Assembly: GCA_014803415.1 (NCBI GenBank)
Contig: JAAVBZ010000043.1
Coordinates: 1 to 59,792, forward strand
Length of the DNA stretch: 59,792 bases
Source of the DNA: Lachnospiraceae bacterium
GTDB lineage: Bacteria; Bacillota; Clostridia; Lachnospirales; Lachnospiraceae
Direction: 5' to 3'
In this document: positions 25,675-34,294 of the stretch, one piece after another
Numbering within the stretch: position 1 is the first letter of the stretch
Layout of the letters: every line of letters starts with the position of its first letter
Program-made: the position numbers and the translations under genes
The notes under the pieces: model-generated
What the model saw: the letters and a program-made list of their open reading frames with translations, nothing else
Told to the model about the DNA's origin: nothing
Databases searched by the model: none

Positions 25675-25932
25675 TTATTTAAAATAGTATGTAAGTGGAT
25701 GCTTCTGCTCATGTTCAAAGCCTTTATGCTCATTCTGCAGAATCCCCGAAAAATCCATTGCAGTAAGATTCAATATGATTTCCTTCGCCTTTGCTTCATC
25801 AATAACATAATCCAAAAACAGATTAATGTTATCCTGTCGTCTGGCATTTCGGTCAAGCCTGTATCTATCATTCTCAACAGCTTTTTTCACCTCGGAAAGA
25901 TACTGCTCTATGTCTTTTTTATCTATGTTCAA
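25675..25932 (-). CDS. MqsR/RelE-like toxin, apparently shortened
   Basis: The product is 85 residues. The start is read as TTG at 25932 because GGAGGAGAA precedes it; no ATG fits. The N-terminal part (QYLSEVKKAVENDRYRLDRN, then RRQDNINLFLDYVIDEAKAKE) looks like the toxins that accompany MqsA/Panacea antitoxins. The sequence then jumps from NEHKGFEHE to QKHPLTYYFK and stops. From memory of the family, a roughly 30-residue core (with a LYVFGK-type strand) belongs between these, so the toxin may be inactive by internal deletion. This needs an alignment to confirm. Confidence 0.45.
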   Translation of the reverse strand: MNIDKKDIEQYLSEVKKAVENDRYRLDRNARRQDNINLFLDYVIDEAKAKEIILNLTAMDFSGILQNEHKGFEHEQKHPLTYYFK

Positions 25933-25983
25933 ACTTTCTCCTCCACAGAATAAATGATGTATTTTTTCATTTTTTCTATCATC

Positions 25984-26012
25984 ATGATAACACAATGATT
26001 GCTTTTTGTCAA
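25984..26012 (-). promoter_or_regulatory. promoter of the toxin/Panacea operon
   Basis: Read on the minus strand, TTGACA (26012-26007) and TATCAT (25989-25984) are separated by 17 bases. It lies about 50 bases before the toxin-like gene. Confidence 0.75.
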
Positions 26013-26089
26013 TATCCAATCATTAGTGAAACAGGAAAATATCACCTTTATAAAACTATTGGCTTCTCCATACTTTAAGAGAATAGGGG

Positions 26090-26133
26090 AAGTATCAAAA
26101 ACTGTCCTGCGAGCAGGACAGTTTTTGATACTT
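26090..26133. terminator. perfect 44-bp hairpin, bidirectional terminator
   Basis: Two exact 21-base arms meet around GA. A GC-rich tip (CTGTCCTGC/GCAGGACAG) sits on A/T tracts that give U runs on both strands. It separates the toxin operon from the 26.1 kb frame. Confidence 0.75.
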
Positions 26134-26145
26134 ATATATGTAATT

Positions 26146-26454
26146 CTATGAATAATCAGGAAGTGTATAAATTTGTCTTGAATTAATAATATTTGCTTCG
26201 CAAATATTCCCATTCATTTCCCAATTTCCCGCAACAACAAAAATTCTCCTAAATACTCTTTCAAATATTCGCTGGAATACATTATTCTTTAAACATATTA
26301 ACTTAATTGCAATGAAATTATTATGCTCATCGTCCAACCAATATTTTGCATAATATAAGTTGTTTTCTCTGTCATATCTCCAGAACTGACATTCCGCCAA
26401 ATGATTTCCTTGAATATAGTTAAAGTAAATATGCCTTGTTCTTCTGTCAATCAA
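26146..26454 (-). CDS. unidentified 102-aa frame, possibly a gene fragment
   Basis: The frame opens at a TTG (26454) and can be read further back (QLYNGIQIANLL) without another start before an in-frame TAA near 26530, which suggests a lost 5' end. The product is aromatic and basic (HIYFNYIQGNHLAECQFWRY) and recalls beta-sheet toxin or immunity proteins, but I cannot name it. No ribosome site stands before the TTG. Confidence 0.3.
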   Translation of the reverse strand: MIDRRTRHIYFNYIQGNHLAECQFWRYDRENNLYYAKYWLDDEHNNFIAIKLICLKNNVFQRIFERVFRRIFVVAGNWEMNGNICEANIINSRQIYTLPDYS

Positions 26455-26632
26455 TAAATTAGCAATTTGTATGCCGTTATATAATTGATATATGCTTCTT
26501 TGTTTTGTTCCTAATAAATCCTTTAAGATAAATTATATTGCAATCTGATATGATCACTTTTCTCGACAGAGATTATTTGCTGTCTTCTTCTATGGAAACT
26601 TGTGATTGCTCGCTGTTTTCTTGTGCAAATTT

Positions 26633-27274
26633 TTACCTGTGCCCTACTAATCTCCCCTGATCCATTTCATATACTTCATCACATAATATCTCTATATCCT
26701 CTTTATTGTGGCTTGCCAGTATGATAGTTTTGCCTTCATCCTTAAGCCGCATCAAAATCTCCCTGACATCCTCTACACCCTGATTGTCCAGGCCGTTCAT
26801 CGGCTCATCCAGAATCAATATCTCGGGATTTTCCATGATAGCCTGTGCTATGCCCAGACGCTGCTTCATTCCCAATGAGTATTTTCCAACCTTTTTATTG
26901 CTGCACGGATCAAGCCCAACCTTTTCCATGCTCTCCCTGATTTCCTCCCCGCCAATCACATTGCGTATGCTTGCCAGATATTCAAGATTCTTAAATCCGT
27001 TATATCCATTTAAAAATCCGGGAGTTTCTATGATAATTCCGATATTGTCCGCAAAATCCTTGTCCTTGCCAATCTCTTTTCCGCACACAACGACCCGCCC
27101 GCGGGTTGGCTTTAAATAGCCTATGATCAGTTTAAATAAAACTGTTTTTCCGGAACCGTTTCTCCCGACAAATCCGTAGATTTTTCCCCGCTCAAAACTT
27201 AAATTGATATTTTCAAGTATCGTGACATCACCGAATTTTTTTGTTAAATTCTCAATACTGATAATCTCTGCCAT
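26633..27274 (-). CDS. ABC exporter ATPase (BcrA/lantibiotic-immunity type)
   Basis: This 213-residue ATPase has Walker A GRNGSGKT at 37-44, signature YSLGMKQRLG, Walker B ILILDEPMNGLD, and switch histidine LASHNKEDIE. It lacks the C-terminal extension of many exporters and ends QGRLVGHR, which fits the small ATPases of bacitracin- and lantibiotic-type exporters. It is last in the operon, after three permease genes. It should energise the three permeases; cargo unknown. Confidence 0.9.
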   Translation of the reverse strand: MAEIISIENLTKKFGDVTILENINLSFERGKIYGFVGRNGSGKTVLFKLIIGYLKPTRGRVVVCGKEIGKDKDFADNIGIIIETPGFLNGYNGFKNLEYLASIRNVIGGEEIRESMEKVGLDPCSNKKVGKYSLGMKQRLGIAQAIMENPEILILDEPMNGLDNQGVEDVREILMRLKDEGKTIILASHNKEDIEILCDEVYEMDQGRLVGHR

Positions 27275-27337
27275 ATAAAAATTCCTTTCTGATTAATAGC
27301 CCCATCTCTGCACTACAGGGCCCATGAAAATCCCATC

Positions 27338-27982
27338 CTACCTTTGGATGTCCTGTGTTGTTCTTTCCAGTAAAAGACTTCCGATCAAATATCCGATCAC
27401 GAGCAATATCCCCTGTATTATCAGTGAAGGTACCACAGAAACTCCCATCTCACCGAAGTACCATTCGCTCTGGAAATACATTCCCCACATTCCGTACATA
27501 AACTGGGCTGCTCTAATAGACTGGAAGCCTGCAAGAAAGGTAACTACTTCAAGCAGCAGCAAGAATGCCGGAGCAAGTGTCCTGAACTTCGTCAAATCAA
27601 GAACAATGAAAAAAGACATTATTGTAATGACATGTACGAACCATAAAACAAACACTTTCCATACTTCACCGTAAAAATTCACGGCTCTCAATATATCAAC
27701 CGCAATTGCTGCAAGAAACAAAACTGCTGCCATAGATATGCCATAGAGCAGATTTCTGAAAAATTTGTGCCGCCACCATATTTTAACTGTCTCATAACGG
27801 CAGCAGGAAAGCGGTTCTATTTTTTTCCATTTTTCCATGCAGAATCCTTCTGCTAACAGGCATATGCCAATCGGCAAAAGCCATCTTGTAAGCTCAATGA
27901 GCATTTTTTCAATATCAACTGCCCAACTGAAACCGTCTTCTGACACGCCGCCAAAAAAAATGAAAACAATACTTTGCTCCAT
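27338..27982 (-). CDS. ABC exporter permease, third subunit
   Basis: This 214-residue membrane protein starts at ATG 27982 (MEQSIVFIFFGGVS); its ATG shares one base with the stop of the gene before it, and GGAGG is present. The longer frame to 28090 is spurious. It has about five to six hydrophobic helices and no motif that identifies cargo. It follows two related permease genes and precedes the ATPase, so it belongs to the same complex or its maturation. Confidence 0.7.
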   Translation of the reverse strand: MEQSIVFIFFGGVSEDGFSWAVDIEKMLIELTRWLLPIGICLLAEGFCMEKWKKIEPLSCCRYETVKIWWRHKFFRNLLYGISMAAVLFLAAIAVDILRAVNFYGEVWKVFVLWFVHVITIMSFFIVLDLTKFRTLAPAFLLLLEVVTFLAGFQSIRAAQFMYGMWGMYFQSEWYFGEMGVSVVPSLIIQGILLVIGYLIGSLLLERTTQDIQR

Positions 27983-28803
27983 TATGATCCTCCCTCCGTT
28001 CTTGCCTGGATATCCACTTTTCTTATGACAAATAATAACAATGCTGTCATGACTAGAATGAGAGCCAGAAAGATGCAGGGATACCTCCAATGACTGCCCG
28101 CGCCGTCAACATACTGCACCGGAGACCGGTGCAGCACGTTGATAAAGGAAAGGAAAACACCTCCCAGATGCACCACCGCTACTGCCACTAATCCCCAAAA
28201 ATCTCCAAGCGCAAGACTGCAGACATACAAAAGCACTCCGATAAAAGTCAGATAACAAAGCATATATAAAAAGGTAATTCCAAAAGCCTGCAAAACGGTC
28301 ATGTGTTTCATCATTGCCATGCCCTCAAAGTAAACATTATATTTCCTTGCAATCGCGTCCGAAGTGTTCGTTACCAGCAGATAGACAGGACTGCTCCAGA
28401 TCCGGCCGAAAAATCCATAAGGAATGCTGACTCCAACGGAAAATACCGCAAAACATGTTGTATACAGAAATGCCTGAATGAAAACATATAACACCATGCC
28501 CATACTCCAGACATGCCTGCCGCTGCGGTACAGAATCATACTGGTATTCCCTTTGACAAAGGGTGCATCCGCAAGGATCAACAGATACCCTGTGACCCAG
28601 AAGATGCCAGCTGTGCTTTGATTCTCCATGACAATAAAGGCTTCCAAAATGTTGACTGGTTCTTTGATTTCAATTGTGTATCTCAAAAAGTCGTATAAAC
28701 CCATCGCAAGAAGCGTCAGCCCCAGTATATATCCCATAATTACCCTGATGTGACATATTTCCTGCCTTAAAATCCCCTTAGTAATCAATATGACCTTACT
28801 CAT
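27982..28803 (-). CDS. ABC exporter permease, second subunit
   Basis: This 273-residue protein is polytopic. The start is at 28803 (MSKVILITKGILRQEICHIR), inside the last bases of the upstream permease; an internal frame to 28848 would add a non-native 15-residue tail. Hydrophobic helices alternate with short loops, consistent with ABC-2 permeases of peptide exporters. It is translationally coupled on both sides. The exported substrate may be a peptide sensed by the adjacent AgrC-like kinase, which is inference. Confidence 0.75.
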   Translation of the reverse strand: MSKVILITKGILRQEICHIRVIMGYILGLTLLAMGLYDFLRYTIEIKEPVNILEAFIVMENQSTAGIFWVTGYLLILADAPFVKGNTSMILYRSGRHVWSMGMVLYVFIQAFLYTTCFAVFSVGVSIPYGFFGRIWSSPVYLLVTNTSDAIARKYNVYFEGMAMMKHMTVLQAFGITFLYMLCYLTFIGVLLYVCSLALGDFWGLVAVAVVHLGGVFLSFINVLHRSPVQYVDGAGSHWRYPCIFLALILVMTALLLFVIRKVDIQARTEGGS

Positions 28804-29545
28804 CCCGACATCTCCTTCTAAATCCTGCCATGGCGGCAGACGCAGCAATAAGAAGCCAGACGCACTCCATCATAACCGACCTCAGATGCCCTAAGTCATC
28901 CCCCCGCACCAGCAAGGCAGGATTCAGGATACTCCTTCCCGCCAAAATACAGAAAGACTGATGCAGGACAAAGGGCGCGATCAGCGACACATATTTATTT
29001 GGCATCCACACTGCAAATGCCAATCCAATAAGCGCCCACGCTGCTCCGAACAGAAAACCCAGCAATACCTTGACTGCCACCATCGCGTTTACCCCATAGG
29101 TTTGACCTAGAGCCACCATTGGAATCGTTGTGTCTGCCCGCAAAAAGAATTCGTCAGTTATCCACTCTGTCTCCAGATACACAGCAGCAAGACATACCAG
29201 CAGATAAGGAATCGCAACAATAGTTCCACCCGACAGCGCCACACTGATGATTCGTACCTGCGCATATTTTTGCGGTTTCATTCGGGAAAGAATCAGCCTA
29301 TAATACCCGCTCTCATATTCCTCGCAGAAATTTGACGCATACCCAAGTACCGGAAATACAGGAAGCAATATTGTAAAACCTGAGGCTGCCAGTATATTGA
29401 TAATCGCAAAATAAACGCTTCCTGAACCGAGTGATTCCGTAACAAAGTTATACGCAAGCAGCGCGCTGAGTCCACAAAATCCGGCTGCAAATCCCATGTT
29501 CATAAAACTTCGTTTGATATCCTGTAATAAAAATTTCCTAATCAT
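28796..29545 (-). CDS. ABC exporter permease, first subunit
   Basis: This 249-residue membrane protein begins MIRKFLLQDIKRSFMNMGF and has six hydrophobic helices. The loop SNFCEEYESGYYRLILSRMKP is a typical cytoplasmic coupling segment of ABC-2 permeases. Its stop overlaps the start of the next permease by eight bases, and its start overlaps the end of the lipoprotein gene by eight. The overlaps suggest coordinated synthesis of lipoprotein plus three permeases. Confidence 0.75.
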   Translation of the reverse strand: MIRKFLLQDIKRSFMNMGFAAGFCGLSALLAYNFVTESLGSGSVYFAIINILAASGFTILLPVFPVLGYASNFCEEYESGYYRLILSRMKPQKYAQVRIISVALSGGTIVAIPYLLVCLAAVYLETEWITDEFFLRADTTIPMVALGQTYGVNAMVAVKVLLGFLFGAAWALIGLAFAVWMPNKYVSLIAPFVLHQSFCILAGRSILNPALLVRGDDLGHLRSVMMECVWLLIAASAAMAGFRRRCRDE

Positions 29546-30695
29546 TTATTAACTCACCTGTAATTGCATTTATGCATATTGTGGAAGGCCCGGCGTAGTG
29601 CCCGTCAATATAATCGTCAAGCGGCATATAGATATGCCATATAGGTATAAGCACGAGTTCCGGTTTATATTCGATTTCTTCCGGCTTTGGCGCCGGATTG
29701 GGCACAGGGTAGTATTTAAGTTCTGCTCTGTTATAGGTCATTGTCCCGTCCGCCTCTATCATGCCGCTGTCAAGATACTGTTCAAGTATTTTTGCAACCT
29801 GATCAAATGAAATGATCTCAACGGGTTCTTTCTCCACAGCCTTGCCGAGAAAATCCATAAGGCTCAGATCCGCTACGCCATCCATGGAAACAAATGCAAA
29901 TCCAGTTGGGGAAACCTGACCAAAAGAATACGAATTATATCCGATATCCACCTTTATTCCATTATAGGCAGGCGAAAACTGGAACTCATAATAGCTGTAG
30001 TCACTGCCTTCATTATAATATATCTTATCAAAAGCAATCTCGCTCACTCCCACTGCTTTGAGTTTTTCTAAAAGAATTTCCGCTGCTTTTTCTGCCGAAA
30101 AGCTTCCATCGCCCATTTTGTCCGGTGTTATGAGTGTGGTCGTGGTATCACCTCTGAAAATGGCCAAACATTTTTCCCTTAAATCACTATCAACATAGTG
30201 CCCCCATGTATGATGTGTAAACGACGCCGTCTTATTTCCGTCGCTTAATTCCAGTGCACTGTGGTCACCAAATAGTGAATAGAAAACCGGTTCATCTCCC
30301 GTGGTATTAGCTATCTCGTTTGCCTCTAATTCTTTGCCTAATTCCTCAGATGTGTCCACTATATTGCCGCTTGCGCTGTCAAGAAATGCAGTAAGTCTGT
30401 CCATGTCAAGATTATCATTAGGCTTAAGTGTAATCTGATACACGTTTTCAGGAATGGCGGGTATTTGAGCGCTTATGTTCATTTGGTTGTTGGTCGTCCC
30501 TATTGTTCCCTCATAGTCGTCGGCTGACCGCTGCCCTGATGTCTCCGCTGTAATGCCTGAAATCTGCTGGTCATTTGCACCTTGCGCGTGCTGAATGCCA
30601 TTACTCTCTGATGTCTCCGGTACCTTTTGGCAGCCGGAAAGCGCTGACACACATAAAGCTACTGCCATCGTCATAAATAGTATATTTTTTCTCAT
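29538..30695 (-). CDS. secreted lipoprotein of the LytTR-ABC operon
   Basis: This 385-residue protein has a signal peptide (MRKNILFMTMAVALCVSAL) and lipobox LSGC. The start at 30695 is preferred because it gives the compact signal peptide; the frame to 30737 adds 14 untypical residues. The mature part is soluble and acidic with repeated beta strands; no catalytic motif is seen. It lies between the two-component system and the exporter genes and overlaps the first permease. It may capture substrate or signal outside the membrane. Confidence 0.7.
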   Translation of the reverse strand: MRKNILFMTMAVALCVSALSGCQKVPETSESNGIQHAQGANDQQISGITAETSGQRSADDYEGTIGTTNNQMNISAQIPAIPENVYQITLKPNDNLDMDRLTAFLDSASGNIVDTSEELGKELEANEIANTTGDEPVFYSLFGDHSALELSDGNKTASFTHHTWGHYVDSDLREKCLAIFRGDTTTTLITPDKMGDGSFSAEKAAEILLEKLKAVGVSEIAFDKIYYNEGSDYSYYEFQFSPAYNGIKVDIGYNSYSFGQVSPTGFAFVSMDGVADLSLMDFLGKAVEKEPVEIISFDQVAKILEQYLDSGMIEADGTMTYNRAELKYYPVPNPAPKPEEIEYKPELVLIPIWHIYMPLDDYIDGHYAGPSTICINAITGELIND

Positions 30696-30754
30696 GCTTT
30701 GACCTCCTGTAGTAGATTGATGACTGACACACTTCACATGTCATGACAAAAAAT

Positions 30755-30776
30755 ATACCACAAAGGTCTGTGGTAT
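30755..30776 (-). terminator. terminator after the sensor kinase
   Basis: ATACCACA and TGTGGTAT pair around a six-base loop and are followed on the minus strand by ATTTTTTG. It lies between the kinase and the lipoprotein, so the exporter genes are either read through or have their own promoter just downstream; I see no clear one. Confidence 0.7.
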
Positions 30777-30825
30777 TTTGACTTCTGGCGAAATCCGACC
30801 ATGTTTTTGCCGAAATTAGCCCTTA

Positions 30826-32079
30826 TTACATCTCTTTTACATACATTATAATATCTGTTTCAAACTTTCCACCCGCACATGTAAAATCTATATCTCCATG
30901 ATATTTTTCAACTATTACCCGCACATTACGCAAGCCTATTCCGTGATTTGACACGTCTTCCTTTGTTGTTTCCAAACGCTGTGCTTTTCCTTCAGCAATA
31001 CCTCGACAACTGTTCCAAATATTGATAAAAAGAACTCCTTTATCAAGCTTAATTGCTATTTTCAGCTCTTTTTCTTCTGTCTGACTTGCCGCCTCTATTG
31101 CATTGTCAAGCAGATTGCCCAATACCACATTTAAGTCAAAAGAGTGCAGTATCAGTTTTTCCGGTATGTTTATCTTTGCCTCTACCGTATTCAGAACATC
31201 GTTTGCCCTTTGTAGCTTATAGTTCAATAAGCTGTCTATTGTATCATTTCCTGTTGAAATATACTCCAGCGGATTCGCCATAAAATCCTGCATAGAGTTA
31301 AGATAATTTTCAGCTTCTTCCCAATCCTTTTTCTGTATAAGCATTTGGAGCGCCAGCATATGGTTTTTCATATCATGCTTTAACGCTTTGATACGGCTCT
31401 GGGATTCCATGATCACATCCAACTGGTTTTTGTATGCGTATGTCTGCTGTTTGTATATGTCGTTTTCTCTTACGTTTCTATAGTTTTCCACCATCATATG
31501 ATAGAGGAAAAACACGCTCAGGTTGATGATAAGAGTGGAAACGCATATCAGTAACGCCTCCGCACCCCCGGATCTCCCATACAGCAAAACACACAAAATA
31601 AATACGCTTGTCGCGGGAATTACTATTAAAATATAGGTCTGTCTTTTGTCAAAGGCCATTTCTTTACTATCTGCCGGGTAGGATATATGGCTTATAACTG
31701 TGACACTGATCAAGAGCAAAAGCGTTTGAATTGCCTGCGGTTGGATTGCAAACTCCTGTCCAAAAGCAAAATACACCGTAAGAGAGCACGCCATATCTAT
31801 ACTGAATATCATCAACGATACCCAAAGATGTTTTTTCCATGCCCCCTGATAAAAAAGCGTAAGTCCTATAATCCCCAGACAATTGCATACCGCATATATG
31901 ACAGATACACCAAAAATACTGTATATAGCAGTGGTCAACAGATAATAGAAGATAAAGCCGGCCTGTAATTTTTTCTCATCTGCATCATCTGCGGGAAGAA
32001 ACAGCTCCATCATTTTCTTTATTAACAGAACCCTTAAAATATTTACGATCAGCTCAGATATAACATTATAATTCACCAT
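30826..32079 (-). CDS. sensor histidine kinase, AgrC/GHKL type
   Basis: This 417-residue membrane kinase has about six N-terminal helices (residues 1-195), then a coiled linker, the phospho-acceptor H235 in LKHDMKNHMLALQ, and a GHKL ATPase domain with NLLDNAIEAA (N box) and NHGIGLRNVR (G box). This is the class that senses peptides (AgrC, ComD). The start overlaps the regulator stop by 14 bases. Activity should lead to phosphorylation of the LytTR regulator upstream. The signal is unknown, and no obvious small peptide gene sits next to it. Confidence 0.9.
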   Translation of the reverse strand: MVNYNVISELIVNILRVLLIKKMMELFLPADDADEKKLQAGFIFYYLLTTAIYSIFGVSVIYAVCNCLGIIGLTLFYQGAWKKHLWVSLMIFSIDMACSLTVYFAFGQEFAIQPQAIQTLLLLISVTVISHISYPADSKEMAFDKRQTYILIVIPATSVFILCVLLYGRSGGAEALLICVSTLIINLSVFFLYHMMVENYRNVRENDIYKQQTYAYKNQLDVIMESQSRIKALKHDMKNHMLALQMLIQKKDWEEAENYLNSMQDFMANPLEYISTGNDTIDSLLNYKLQRANDVLNTVEAKINIPEKLILHSFDLNVVLGNLLDNAIEAASQTEEKELKIAIKLDKGVLFINIWNSCRGIAEGKAQRLETTKEDVSNHGIGLRNVRVIVEKYHGDIDFTCAGGKFETDIIMYVKEM

Positions 32080-32794
32080 CTATTTCCGCTCTCCGATATT
32101 GTTTTATTTTGCTTCTTGTGGTTTTTCTGTAGGGCTTGCTGATGCTTAAAATTGTTCCATCTGTCATTTTTACGGATTCGTAGTAGTATTCGCTGACATA
32201 TTGCTGATTAATGATGTAGGACTGGTGAATCATTACAAAATCAGCTGGAAGCTTTCCCAAAATGTTTTTTAACTTCCCGTAAAAGTCTTCTTCGCCGTTC
32301 TTTGTCATCAATCTGATTTTTTTGTCCATGCTCATAAAGTAGGCAATATCCTTTGTTGGGATCCTGAGTATTGAACTTCCCTTTTGATACTCAAAGTAAA
32401 TGTCGGAACTTCGCTTTTGTTTAAGGCTTCTATTAAAGACTTCCTTTAGCTGTTCATTCGATACAGGTTTTATTAAAAAATCAAGAGGCTGAATTTTGAA
32501 CAATTGCATCGCATAGCTTTGCTTTGAGGAAATGTACACTATATGGGTTTGTATGTCCTCCTTCTCGCCTCGAATGAACTTGCCTACTGATATACCGTTT
32601 TCGTGAATCAACTCGATATCCAGAAAAATCAAGTCCAATTGTATGCCATTCTTCAGATCATTCATTATACTTTCACCGGAGTACCACACTTCAATGTCTA
32701 CTTTCACTGACAATTCTTTTGCAATATGGTAAATTTGTTCTTCTAATCCAGAGCAAAGTTCTTTATCGTCGTCACAGATTCCAATCCTGTACAT
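32066..32794 (-). CDS. LytTR-family response regulator (AgrA-like)
   Basis: This 242-residue regulator has a receiver domain with IGICDDDKELC and phospho-accepting D59 in LIFLDIEL. The LytTR DNA-binding domain occupies about 130-240 (STR-rich, with IHQSYIINQQYVSEYYY and SISKPYRKTTRSKIKQY). It is the first gene of the operon with its own TATAAT promoter. It probably activates the lipoprotein and ABC exporter genes and its own operon; binding sites were not identified. Confidence 0.92.
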   Translation of the reverse strand: MYRIGICDDDKELCSGLEEQIYHIAKELSVKVDIEVWYSGESIMNDLKNGIQLDLIFLDIELIHENGISVGKFIRGEKEDIQTHIVYISSKQSYAMQLFKIQPLDFLIKPVSNEQLKEVFNRSLKQKRSSDIYFEYQKGSSILRIPTKDIAYFMSMDKKIRLMTKNGEEDFYGKLKNILGKLPADFVMIHQSYIINQQYVSEYYYESVKMTDGTILSISKPYRKTTRSKIKQYRRAEIDGEL

Positions 32795-32835
32795 ACAGCG
32801 CTTCCTCCCTACAAAGCATGAATTACCACTACATC

Positions 32836-32864
32836 ATTATAGAATGTAACCATTTAAACAACAA
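32836..32864 (-). promoter_or_regulatory. promoter of the LytTR operon
   Basis: On the minus strand TTGTTG (32864-32859) and TATAAT (32841-32836) are 17 bases apart; the transcript would start about 35 bases before the regulator ATG, which has GGGAGGA. Confidence 0.7.
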
Positions 32865-32910
32865 GCATTGTTTATTACAGTGCATCTTAGCAATTGACAC
32901 CAGCCATTTA

Positions 32911-33006
32911 TCATTTTAAATAGGGAAAGGTAAAGTGGTAGTCAGTCTGCTCTCCAGCATTATAATTCACTACAGTTTCCATTTCATACTTTGTTAAATT
33001 TGACAT
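32911..33006 (-). pseudogene. truncated small gene of ICE-like type (31 aa)
   Basis: The frame MSNLTKYEMETVVNYNAGEQ is followed by TDYHFTFPYLK and stop, with a GGAGG site before the ATG. The first 19 residues resemble a common integrative-element ORF (TxYExETxxNYNxxE), after which homologues continue for many more residues. It seems to be a 3'-truncated relic. The function is unknown. Confidence 0.45.
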
Positions 33007-33038
33007 AATTTCTCATCCTCCTTTTATGCTTCTGTATC

Positions 33039-33067
33039 AAAAAAGGACTGCTATTCGCAATCCTTTT
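33039..33067 (-). terminator. rho-independent terminator
   Basis: An 11-bp stem (AAAAGGATTGC with GCAGTCCTTTT, one G-U) around GAATA is followed by T residues on the minus strand. Confidence 0.7.
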
Positions 33068-33131
33068 CCTCATGGGTTTTCGTCCTGTATTTGATAAAAA
33101 TCACTCCCTTCTTGATAAATGGGCATACGAA

Positions 33132-33159
33132 AAGCACCTACCATTTTCGATAGATGCTT
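33132..33159 (-). terminator. terminator after the second Fic gene
   Basis: On the minus strand AAGCATCTATC and GGTAGGTGCTT pair around a six-base loop and are followed by TT. It lies 70 bases after the Fic stop. Confidence 0.55.
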
Positions 33160-33178
33160 AACCTTATTGATATAACCG

Positions 33179-33209
33179 TTCCCTTAATTTATTATTCTTT
33201 TTAAGGGAA
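33179..33209 (-). promoter_or_regulatory. inverted TTCCCTTAA / TTAAGGGAA pair downstream of Fic
   Basis: TTCCCTTAA (33179-33187) and TTAAGGGAA (33201-33209) are exact inverted half-sites 13 bases apart. The same motif occurs several times in the promoter region of the Fic gene, so the gene is bracketed by copies. Confidence 0.5.
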
Positions 33210-33229
33210 TGAGCACTTGTTTGAGGGAA

Positions 33230-34276
33230 TCACTTCAACCTGTAATAGCAGGTATTCTTCCCAGAGCCTTCTCGTTTCAATTCACCGGATGCGACCAACT
33301 TACGGAAAGCGCCTTCGATGGAACTTATACTGAGAGACGGACAAAGTTCACGAATGTCCTGCTTGGTAAAACGACCGATTTTATTCATTGTGGCACGCCT
33401 TACTGTTTCCAAAGCTGGCCGTTTTGTTTCTACCAACGCAAAGCGGTCTTCAAAATCCTTGTAGGCTGCAAGAACAGTTCCAAGCAGATATTTTATAAAT
33501 GGAACATCGTCCTCAGTGCCATCATGCCATCCATTTTGTGCCTGACCGAGTGCGTCATAATAGAGGTCTTTGTTTTTAGCAATTTTAGCCTCAAGAGAAA
33601 TATACTTCCCAACATAAAAGCCGTTTCGATATAACAATAATGTTGTGAGTAGTCGACTCATCCTACCGTTGCCATTGTTAAAGGGATGAATACACAGAAA
33701 ATCGTGAATAAATACAGGAATCGCAATCAACGGTTCGACTTCCATATTTCCGATGACACGATTGTATTCCTCACAGATTCTGTCCAATGCTTCAGGTATT
33801 TCATAAGGGGCAAGCGGAGTAAATAAGGTCTCCACATGACCGTCCGGACAAGTAGCACTGATGTAGTTCTGCATACTTTTAGTTCTGCCTGCCATAGGAT
33901 TATTCATATGGCTGTAAAGAATTTTATGAAGTTGCAAAATATAATTCTGTGAAATGGGAACCACATCAAAACTTTCGTGAAGGATATTTAGCACATCACG
34001 GTAACCTGCGATTTCCTGTTCATCACGGTTTTTAGGTGTTGTTTTTTCTTTCACCAACTGCTTAATACGGGTACTTGTTGTTACAATACCTTCAATAGCA
34101 TTGGATGCTTCGGTACTTTGTATCTTTGCAATCTCAACCAGCTTTTCAAGTTCTTCCGGTCTTTGTTTTAAGCACATTTCCTGTTTTCCAGCTCCTTTAT
34201 ATATTGCCGCAATCAGACTCAGGATATCTGAATCCCACTTTTGATTCTTAATCTCAGAATAATTAAAAGTTCTCAT
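33230..34276 (-). CDS. Fic-domain protein with self-inhibitory helix
   Basis: This 348-residue protein has the complete Fic motif HPFNNGNGRMSR starting at H197 and the flap YISATCPDGHVETLFTPL. The class II inhibitory motif is S58-N-A-I-E62-G63, so activity is held off in cis. The C-terminal winged helix (SLSISSIEGAFRKLVASGELKREG) suits DNA binding. It probably adenylylates a protein on Ser, Thr or Tyr. The promoter region and the sequence after the stop share the TAAGGGAA motif, suggesting autoregulation through the C-terminal domain. No partner gene is adjacent. Confidence 0.9.
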   Translation of the reverse strand: MRTFNYSEIKNQKWDSDILSLIAAIYKGAGKQEMCLKQRPEELEKLVEIAKIQSTEASNAIEGIVTTSTRIKQLVKEKTTPKNRDEQEIAGYRDVLNILHESFDVVPISQNYILQLHKILYSHMNNPMAGRTKSMQNYISATCPDGHVETLFTPLAPYEIPEALDRICEEYNRVIGNMEVEPLIAIPVFIHDFLCIHPFNNGNGRMSRLLTTLLLYRNGFYVGKYISLEAKIAKNKDLYYDALGQAQNGWHDGTEDDVPFIKYLLGTVLAAYKDFEDRFALVETKRPALETVRRATMNKIGRFTKQDIRELCPSLSISSIEGAFRKLVASGELKREGSGKNTCYYRLK

Positions 34277-34294
34277 AACCTCACCTCCGAGTTA

